DNA of 19,268 nucleotides from a candidate division NPL-UPA2 bacterium. GTDB taxonomy: Bacteria > NPL-UPA2 > JAGMAN01. The first letter of the stretch is position 1; every line of letters starts with the position of its first letter. The notes beneath the pieces were generated by a model. The model was not told the DNA's origin. It ran no database searches and saw only the letters and a program-made list of their open reading frames with translations. The DNA lies in contig JAJOKU010000092.1 of the NCBI GenBank assembly GCA_021129695.1, positions 1-19,268 on the forward strand. Direction: 5' to 3'. Made by a program: the position numbers and the translations under genes. Below, piece after piece: positions 14,307 to 19,268 of the stretch.

Positions 14307-14990
14307 TCACTCCTCAATTGCCTCGCCGTTGGCCAGTCGGATAACGCGCTCTTTACCTCTTTGAACTAATCCTTCCTGATGAGTGGCGATGACGAAAGTC
14401 TGCCTCCTTTTCTCATTTAACTCTCTTATAAGTTCCATTATCACTTGACTGCTTCCCTTATCCAAATTCCCGGTTGGCTCATCGGCCAGGACTATCTCCG
14501 GCTCATTTATTAAGGCACGGGCGATAGCTACCCGTTGGCTCTCCCCGCCGGAAAGCTGGCTTGGCCGATGATGGACCCTATCTCTCAGACCAATTTCCTC
14601 AAGGAGTTCTAAGGCTCTCCCCTTGTCTCTTTTCCTCTGCCCTTTATTGCTTATTAAGGCCGGTATCAGGACATTCTCCCAGGCTGAGAACTCAGGGAGA
14701 AGATGATAGAACTGGAAGACAAATCCAATCTTGAGACTGCGAAGTCTGGCTCTCTCCCTCTCCCTCAATCTATAGACGTCGATTCCATTCAGGCGAACTT
14801 CCCCGGCCGTTGGCCTATCTAAGGCTCCTAAGAGATGAAGCAAAGTGCTCTTCCCCACTCCAGATGGTCCAACCATAAAGGCTATCTCTCCTCTCTTTAT
14901 CTTTAAATTAACACCTTGCAGAACCCGAAGTTCTCTTCCTTCATCAAAATAACTCTTGCACAGATTCTTAGCCTCTAAAATCTCACTCAT
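14307..14990 (-). CDS. lolD: Lipoprotein-releasing ABC transporter ATP-binding protein
   Basis: The ATPase of the LolCDE complex, which extracts lipoproteins from the inner membrane for transfer to the outer membrane. The 227-residue protein has Walker A GPSGVGKS (41-48), a Q-loop [10 protein letters not shown] (92-101) typical of LolD and MacB-type ATPases, the signature [14 protein letters not shown] (146-159) and Walker [12 protein letters not shown] (167-177). It overlaps the permease gene by 8 bases, so the two are surely co-translated. FtsE and MacB ATPases are related, but pairing with a LolC/E-type permease settles the role. Confidence 0.95.
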   Translation of the reverse strand: MSEILEAKNLCKSYFDEGRELRVLQGVNLKIKRGEIAFMVGPSGVGKSTLLHLLGALDRPTAGEVRLNGIDVYRLRERERARLRSLKIGFVFQFYHLLPEFSAWENVLIPALISNKGQRKRDKGRALELLEEIGLRDRVHHRPSQLSGGESQRVAIARALINEPEIVLADEPTGNLDKGSSQVIMELIRELNEKRRQTFVIATHQEGLVQRGKERVIRLANGEAIEE

Positions 14991-16221
14991 ACCGCAGAGC
15001 CTCTACTGGGTCTAACCTCGAGGCCCGCCAGGCTGGATAGAGGGTAGCTAAGAAAGTGAGCACCGTGGCTGCAGAGATGATATAGATGAGGTCCCCTCCC
15101 TTCACCTCCACCGGGATGGTGGAAAGATAGTAAATGTTTGCGGGCAGTCTAATAATGTCATAGGTCTTAAGGAGATAGCAAAGCAGGAGGCCCAGTCCAC
15201 AGCCGATGGCCGTTCCCACCAATCCAATGGCCAGTCCCTGCAGGACAAAGATAGTCTTAATGCTCCCATTAGTTGCCCCAACTGACTTCAAGATGCCAAT
15301 ATCCCTGGTCTTCTCAGTGACGATCATATCCAGGATGCTGATAATGTTAAAGGCGGCCACCACCACGATGAGGAGGATGATGATGAACTGAACGGACTTC
15401 TCTAACTTGAGAGCGGAGAATAAATTTGGCTTAAATTGCATCCAGGGCTTAGCCGGAAGATTCAATTTCTCTTCAATCTGCGCCGCTACCTGAGGGGCTA
15501 AATAGGGCTCATCCAATCTCACCTGAATGGCAGTGGCTACATCCCCGAGGGCAAAGAGTCTCTGGGCTGAGCGAAGAGATATGTAGGCAAGGCTTGAATC
15601 ATATTCATAGAAGCCGGAATGAAAGAGGCCTTTAACGGTATAATCAGTTATCTTGGCCATCAATGAGGGGGCAATCACAGTTACGCGGTCACCCAAACCT
15701 ACCTCTAAACTGCGGGCCAGTTCCCTACCTATCAGGATACCTTCTTCTCCAAGACTTAGACCCCTTAGAGATGCATCTCCAGTAGAGTTTAGAGATTTAT
15801 TTTTAATCGGACCTGGAGTACATTCCCGGAGATACTCATCTAAATCGGTCACCCTCTTCTCCCTCTCTAAATCTATCCCCTTGATGATGACGGCGGCTGC
15901 CCTCTCATCTGAACGGAGCATGACCAAATTGGTAATGATTGGACTCGCCGCTACCACATGTTCCATTCTCTCTAAGGTGGAGATAATCTCGCTGTATTTT
16001 CCTATTCCCCCTCGCTTACCACTGATTAATAGGTGGGATTCAGTTCCCATGATCCTATCCAGGAGATAGCTGCTGAATCCACTCATCACGCCAAGAACCA
16101 CAATTAGGGTCATTACCCCCAGGGCCACGCCCGCTATGGAAATAAGGGCAATGACCGAGAGGAACCGGCGCCGGGGCCTTGACTTTAAATACCTTCTGGT
16201 GATGAACCACTCAAATTTCAT
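14983..16221 (-). CDS. lolC: LolC/LolE-family lipoprotein-releasing permease
   Basis: The membrane subunit paired with LolD. The 412-residue protein has the family layout: a cytosolic start FEWFITRRYLKSR, TM1 (about 21-48), a large periplasmic MacB-like domain (50-275), then TM2 (278-301), TM3 (325-352) and TM4 (377-399). DIGILKSVGATNGSI lies between TM2 and TM3, and the end DPVEALRYE is typical of the family. Only one permease gene is present, so the transporter may be a homodimeric LolF type, as in bacteria that lack separate LolC and LolE. It overlaps lysS by 4 bases (ATGA). Confidence 0.94.
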   Translation of the reverse strand: MKFEWFITRRYLKSRPRRRFLSVIALISIAGVALGVMTLIVVLGVMSGFSSYLLDRIMGTESHLLISGKRGGIGKYSEIISTLERMEHVVAASPIITNLVMLRSDERAAAVIIKGIDLEREKRVTDLDEYLRECTPGPIKNKSLNSTGDASLRGLSLGEEGILIGRELARSLEVGLGDRVTVIAPSLMAKITDYTVKGLFHSGFYEYDSSLAYISLRSAQRLFALGDVATAIQVRLDEPYLAPQVAAQIEEKLNLPAKPWMQFKPNLFSALKLEKSVQFIIILLIVVVAAFNIISILDMIVTEKTRDIGILKSVGATNGSIKTIFVLQGLAIGLVGTAIGCGLGLLLCYLLKTYDIIRLPANIYYLSTIPVEVKGGDLIYIISAATVLTFLATLYPAWRASRLDPVEALRYE

Positions 16222-17702
16222 AGCTTCTCTGGCCTGAGCTGCGGGAACAATATCACATCCCGGATAGAAGGAGAGTCAGTGAGTAACATGACCAGGCGAT
16301 CGATGCCTAGGCCCAAACCTCCGGCCGGGGGCATACCATATTCTAAAGCCCGGATGAAATCCTCATCGATTTTTTTCTCTTCGCTCCCAGTCTGATCCGG
16401 AGGATTCTGAGATTCATCCCCGTCCGTTAGCTGGTTTTCTTCATCCCTGAGCTTCTGTTCTTCAAACCGCTCTCGCTGTTCTATGGGGTCATTCAGCTCC
16501 GAGTAAGCATTGGCTAACTCACATCCCCCGATGAAGAGTTCAAATCGCTCAGCAGTCTTATCGTCCTTCTTCCTGGCCAGGGGGCAGAGGAAAGCGGGAT
16601 AGTCAATAACGAAGGCGGGAGAGGTTGAGCTGAGAGATTTCTCCAGTAACCTTATCAAAGCAGTGCGGGTCACCTTCTCTCCTTTTAGTTTCACTCCGCT
16701 TCGCCGAAGTTTCTCCGCTAGACTTTTTGTATCCTCTTCTTCGGAGAAAATGTCAACTGCATACATCTCCTTCAGTGCCTGGCGGAAGGTAAGCCGTCTC
16801 CAGGGACGAGTTAAATCAATCTGCTTACCCTGATAGGCAAACTTTCTTCCCCCTAACAGCTTCTGCGCTAAATGAATGATAAGCTCCTCAACCAACTTCA
16901 TCATGTCCTGGTAATCAGCATAGGCCTGATAGACTTCAAGCATGGTAAACTCAGGATTGTGGCGGGTGGAGATTCCTTCGTTACGAAAGCTGCGATTAAT
17001 CTCATAGACTTTCTCAAAACCTCCTACCAGTAATCTCTTTAAATATAGCTCAGGAGCGATTCTCAAATACAGGTCCATCCCCAGGGCATCCTGGTGAGTT
17101 TTGAAAGGCTTACCGGCGGCTCCTCCCGGGATGGGCTGGAGCATGGGGGTCTCCACCTCTAAGAATCCACGCTCATCCAGCCACTGCCTCATCATCTTAA
17201 TAAGTGAACTTCTAAGGTTGAATGTCTTCCTCACCTCTTCGCTGGCTATCAGATCAAGATACCGCTGGCGGTATCTTATCTCCACATCCTTGAGGCCATG
17301 CCACTTCTCCGGAAGTGGCCTCAGGGACTTGGATAGAATGGTAAGGTCTTCCACCTTAATAGTTAGCTCCTCGGTCTTTGTCTTAAAGACTTCTCCTTCT
17401 ACTCCCACAAAGTCACCGATGTCCATTTTCCCGAATAGATTATATCTCTCCTCACCCAAAAGGTCAAAACTTACATATATCTGGATCTGGCCACTTCTGT
17501 CTCTGAGGTCAGCGAAGGTCGTCTTCCCATGGCGGCGCAAAGCCATTATCCTTCCCGCCACCTTCACCCCATCTCCAACCTCTATTGCCTCTCCAAGACA
17601 GTGGCTGCGAAGGAATTTTCCGGCGTAGGGCTTTATTCCCGCCTCCCTTATCCACTCCAGTTTACTCCGGCGCTCCTTAATCAGTTCACTCACTTCTGCC
17701 AT
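16218..17702 (-). CDS. lysS: Lysyl-tRNA synthetase, class II
   Basis: LysS charges tRNA-Lys. The 494-residue protein has an N-terminal OB-fold anticodon-binding domain (about 55-150), class II motif 1 around the RGFLEVETPML segment, motif 2 in FRNEGISTRHNPEFTMLE, and motif 3 in GLGLGIDRLVMLLTD near the C-terminus. It ends with the usual SIRDVILFPQLRPE. Residues 414-445 (encoded at 16368-16463), between ERF and DEDFIRALEYG, are about 15 residues longer than in E. coli LysS and very hydrophilic (Asp, Glu, Gln, Asn, Pro). The start at 17702 has only a moderate GGTGA upstream, but a strong promoter lies about 70-100 bases before it. It is the first gene of the long run. Confidence 0.97.
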   Translation of the reverse strand: MAEVSELIKERRSKLEWIREAGIKPYAGKFLRSHCLGEAIEVGDGVKVAGRIMALRRHGKTTFADLRDRSGQIQIYVSFDLLGEERYNLFGKMDIGDFVGVEGEVFKTKTEELTIKVEDLTILSKSLRPLPEKWHGLKDVEIRYRQRYLDLIASEEVRKTFNLRSSLIKMMRQWLDERGFLEVETPMLQPIPGGAAGKPFKTHQDALGMDLYLRIAPELYLKRLLVGGFEKVYEINRSFRNEGISTRHNPEFTMLEVYQAYADYQDMMKLVEELIIHLAQKLLGGRKFAYQGKQIDLTRPWRRLTFRQALKEMYAVDIFSEEEDTKSLAEKLRRSGVKLKGEKVTRTALIRLLEKSLSSTSPAFVIDYPAFLCPLARKKDDKTAERFELFIGGCELANAYSELNDPIEQRERFEEQKLRDEENQLTDGDESQNPPDQTGSEEKKIDEDFIRALEYGMPPAGGLGLGIDRLVMLLTDSPSIRDVILFPQLRPEKL

Positions 17703-17770
17703 TGTTTAAGTTCACCACTTAGTTTCTACCTTCGTGCATTTGCGGATTTTTTCTTGCTCCACATCCCTCT

Positions 17771-17800
17771 ATTGTAATATGCTTCTGCCATAAATGTCAA
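17771..17800 (-). promoter_or_regulatory. Strong sigma70-type promoter for lysS and the downstream run
   Basis: On the minus strand, a perfect -35 TTGACA (17795-17800) is separated by 18 bases from a -10 TACAAT (17771-17776, 5 of 6 consensus). The start would be near 17764, with a leader of about 60 nt, too short for a T-box. As the next genes overlap or nearly touch, this promoter could drive lysS through ilvE and perhaps far beyond. Confidence 0.8.
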
Positions 17801-17846
17801 CAAATTCCACCCCAACGCCCTGCTCCAATTTCAAGAAAATTCCTCA

Positions 17847-17860
17847 CCCGCTAAAGCGGG
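17847..17860 (-). terminator. Short hairpin after prfB, probable weak terminator
   Basis: CCCGC and GCGGG around a TTTA loop begin one base after the prfB stop codon on the minus strand. They are followed by TGAGGAATTTTCTT, a broken T-run that starts six bases past the stem. It separates prfB from the lysS promoter 50 bases further on. A 5-bp stem with a late T-run is a weak intrinsic terminator at best. Confidence 0.45.
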
Positions 17861-18956
17861 CTAACGCCTCCTCCTTAGATAAGCCTTTATAAATAAGTCA
17901 ATCTCCCCATCCATGACTACATTCACATTGCCTGTTTCTATATTAGTGCGGTGATCTTTGACCATCTGATAGGGCTGGAAGATATAACTGCGGATCTGGC
18001 TTCCCCAGGCGATCTCCTCCTTCTCCCCTCTCTGTTTGGCTATCTCTTCCTCCTGCTTCTTTCGGTAATATTCAAATAGGCGGGCGCGCAGAACCTTAAG
18101 GGCAACAGCCTTATTCTGATGCTGGGACCTCTCGTTCTGGCATTGAGCTCTGATCCCGGTAGGGAGATGGGTGATCCTCACTGCTGAATCGGTGACATTC
18201 ACATGTTGACCTCCGGCTCCGCTAGCCCGATAAGTATCTATCTTTAAATCTGAATCCTTGATGTCAACCTTTACCTCATCCTGAACCTCGGGAATGACAT
18301 CTACCGATGAGAAAGAGGTATGGCGGCGATGTCCAGCATCAAAGGGGGAGATACGCACCAACCGATGCACTCCCATCTCCGCCTTCAAGCGGCCATAAAC
18401 ATACTCACCTTTCATGAGCACAGTGACGTTCTTTACTCCCGCCCCTTCCCCGGGAAGGATATCAAGAATTTTAGCTTCATAACCTTTCCTTTCCCCCCAC
18501 CTGAGGTACATTCTCAGGAGCATATTAGCCCAGTCACAGGATTCAGTTCCTCCTGCCCCGGCATGAATGGTGAGAATGGCACTGTTTCGGTCATATTCGC
18601 CACTGAGGATGCTCTTAAGTTCTAAATCACCTAAATCCTTCCTTAGCTTTTCTTTTCTCTCCTCCAACTCCCCTAAAAGACTCTCCTCCTTCTCTTCCCG
18701 GGCTAATTCAAGAAGCTCTGAGAGTTCCTCCTCTTCCCTCTTTAGTTCCTGCCAGCCAGCAACCTGCGATCTTAAACTATTAGCTTCGCTTATCACATCT
18801 TGTGCTTTCTGCCGGTTGTCCCAGAAGGAGGATTTGGCCATCTCCTCCTCAAGTTTGCTTATCTTTGTCTCCTTCTCAGACAGGTCAAAGATAGCCTCTC
18901 ATCTCCTGCAATCTCTTCCTGACAGAGGCCAATTCCTTAGCTAACTCATCAAACAT
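17861..18956 (-). CDS. prfB: Peptide chain release factor 2 (with +1 programmed frameshift)
   Basis: RF2 terminates translation at UGA and UAA. The gene is in two frames. The first 23 codons, from ATG at 18956 (MFDELAKELASVRKRLQEMR...), end in CTT followed by an in-frame TGA at 18887-18885. A +1 shift at the CTT continues with GAC and reads to the stop at 17861, giving 364 residues. The downstream frame carries the UGA/UAA-reading SPF motif (203-205) in VRISPFDAG and the GGQ catalytic motif (248-250) in RASGAGGQHVN, both at E. coli-like positions. GGGAGG lies about 6 bases before the start. A simple open-frame call would start wrongly at 18841 and lose 38 residues. An annotation as a pseudogene would also be wrong. 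Confidence 0.97.
18885..18895 (-). promoter_or_regulatory. prfB programmed +1 frameshift site (autoregulatory)
   Basis: Minus-strand TAT CTT TGA C is the canonical RF2 slippery site: CTT at 18890-18888, then TGA at 18887-18885, read as GAC after the shift. In E. coli a strong internal Shine-Dalgarno (AGGGGG) lies just upstream; here the bases before TAT are GAGAGGC, a weaker version. When RF2 is scarce, slow termination at the TGA allows the shift and makes more RF2. Confidence 0.95.
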
Positions 18957-18985
18957 ACCTATCCTCCCTTCATCTCTTAGCTGAT

Positions 18986-19013
18986 TTAATAACTCCCTCT
19001 GTATTTATTTCAA
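18986..19013 (-). promoter_or_regulatory. Probable prfB promoter
   Basis: Minus-strand TTGAAA (19008-19013, 5 of 6 consensus) and TATTAA (18986-18991, 4 of 6) are separated by 16 bases. The start would be near 18979, about 23 bases before the prfB ATG. It is a moderate match in an AT-rich spacer, where chance matches are common. Confidence 0.4.
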
Positions 19014-19235
19014 CCCTTTAGCCTACCGAAAAAATTCATTTCAACCCACTTTTTTCCAGTAAAGCACGAGGTCTTAGGAAACATGAAGACCCTTAACTTT
19101 TTATTTTTAAATAACTTCCACATTTTCATCCCTCCGCCTCTGCGTGGCTAGTTATTAAATCGCCTTGTTTTTCCCTTTGAGTTTTGACTTTTTCCTTTTG
19201 AGTTATTGATTTTGGTTCTTCTCCAAAAAGTGTAG

Positions 19236-19244
19236 TTATCCACA
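19236..19244 (+). other. Perfect DnaA-box 9-mer
   Basis: TTATCCACA matches the DnaA-box consensus exactly. Only one copy is seen here. By chance, one exact match would be expected about 0.15 times in a window of this size over both strands, so it is suggestive only. The surrounding 100 bases are AT-rich, but no cluster of boxes and no dnaA or dnaN gene is visible. Confidence 0.25.
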
Positions 19245-19268
19245 GGGAGTTGCTCAAGCAGCTTCGCT

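Larger units (their letters stand above)
18957..19268. other. AT-rich region upstream of prfB, edge of window
   Basis: These 312 bases hold the prfB ribosome binding site (18963-18968), a possible prfB promoter and a perfect DnaA-box 9-mer, TTATCCACA, at 19236-19244 on the plus strand. Two minus-strand frames stay open from the window edge: one stops at 19148 (39 codons, Lys/Asn-rich end) and one at 19126 (46 codons, ending LITSHAEAEG). Either could be the 3' end of an upstream gene or chance. I recognise neither and call no gene. Confidence 0.4.

Noticed and set aside
17703..17764. A lysine riboswitch or T-box in the lysS leader.
   Set aside because: The leader is only about 60 nt and shows none of the conserved elements.
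18881..18890. A CtsR-like heptad, GGTCAAA, on the plus strand.
   Set aside because: It is inside the prfB coding region at the frameshift site, is a single half-site, and has no tandem partner.
18841..18956. prfB as a truncated or frameshifted pseudogene starting at 18841.
   Set aside because: The break is the conserved CTT TGA C recoding site, with RF2 sequence continuous across the +1 shift.
19010..19129. A 39-codon minus-strand open frame beginning MKMWKLFKN, with GGAGGG just before it.
   Set aside because: The spacing to the first ATG is too short, no family is recognised, and it overlaps the likely prfB promoter; kept only as an unproven small frame.

Overview
The window carries a long, tightly packed run of minus-strand genes from a diderm (outer-membrane) bacterium that also has the protein-arginine phosphorylation genes best known from Gram-positive bacteria. 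Lipid A synthesis (lpxC-fabZ, lpxA, lpxI, lpxB), outer-membrane protein assembly (bamA, ompH/skp) and lipoprotein export (lolC/E, lolD) prove the outer membrane. An mcsA-mcsB-clpC set sits directly upstream of bamA. The LpxC-FabZ fusion, LpxI in place of LpxH, McsAB in a diderm, and purine-rich coding strands with frequent AGG arginine codons would fit an uncultured candidate phylum (Omnitrophota-like or a neighbour). I cannot name the taxon from the sequence alone.

Layout, following transcription from right to left. At 18956-17861 is prfB (RF2) with its classic +1 programmed frameshift, its own promoter and a short hairpin after the stop. A strong sigma70-type promoter at 17771-17800 starts lysS, followed by lolC/E, lolD and an ilvE-type aminotransferase with overlaps or gaps of a few bases. 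A small AT-richer retropepsin-like gene (13406-13017) comes next, then mcsA, mcsB, a 163-bp spacer holding a 90-bp palindromic element, and clpC. After only 9 bases comes bamA, with an unusual TPR/coiled-coil N-terminal extension, then ompH. A 170-bp repeat-rich spacer follows, at the place where many genomes have lpxD. Then come lpxC-fabZ, lpxA, lpxI, a Gfo/Idh sugar dehydrogenase and lpxB, coupled by overlaps or short gaps. No clear internal terminator is visible between lysS and lpxB, so up to 14 genes over about 17 kb may be co-transcribed, with internal promoters possible in the two longer spacers.

At the left edge a separate unit begins: a good promoter preceded by four roughly helically phased A-tracts, a leader of about 185 nt that can form three successive hairpins, and the first 58 codons of an exported protein, probably an outer-membrane barrel, cut by the window edge.

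Functionally the run joins translation (prfB, lysS), lipoprotein release, stress proteolysis through phospho-arginine, barrel assembly and lipid A synthesis. The points most worth checking are the McsAB-ClpC/BamA/Lpx linkage, the TPR-BamA architecture, the missing lpxD with repeats in its place, the GnnA-like dehydrogenase without a GnnB partner, and the structured leader at the left edge. No rRNA, tRNA, CRISPR array, transposase or plus-strand gene was found.
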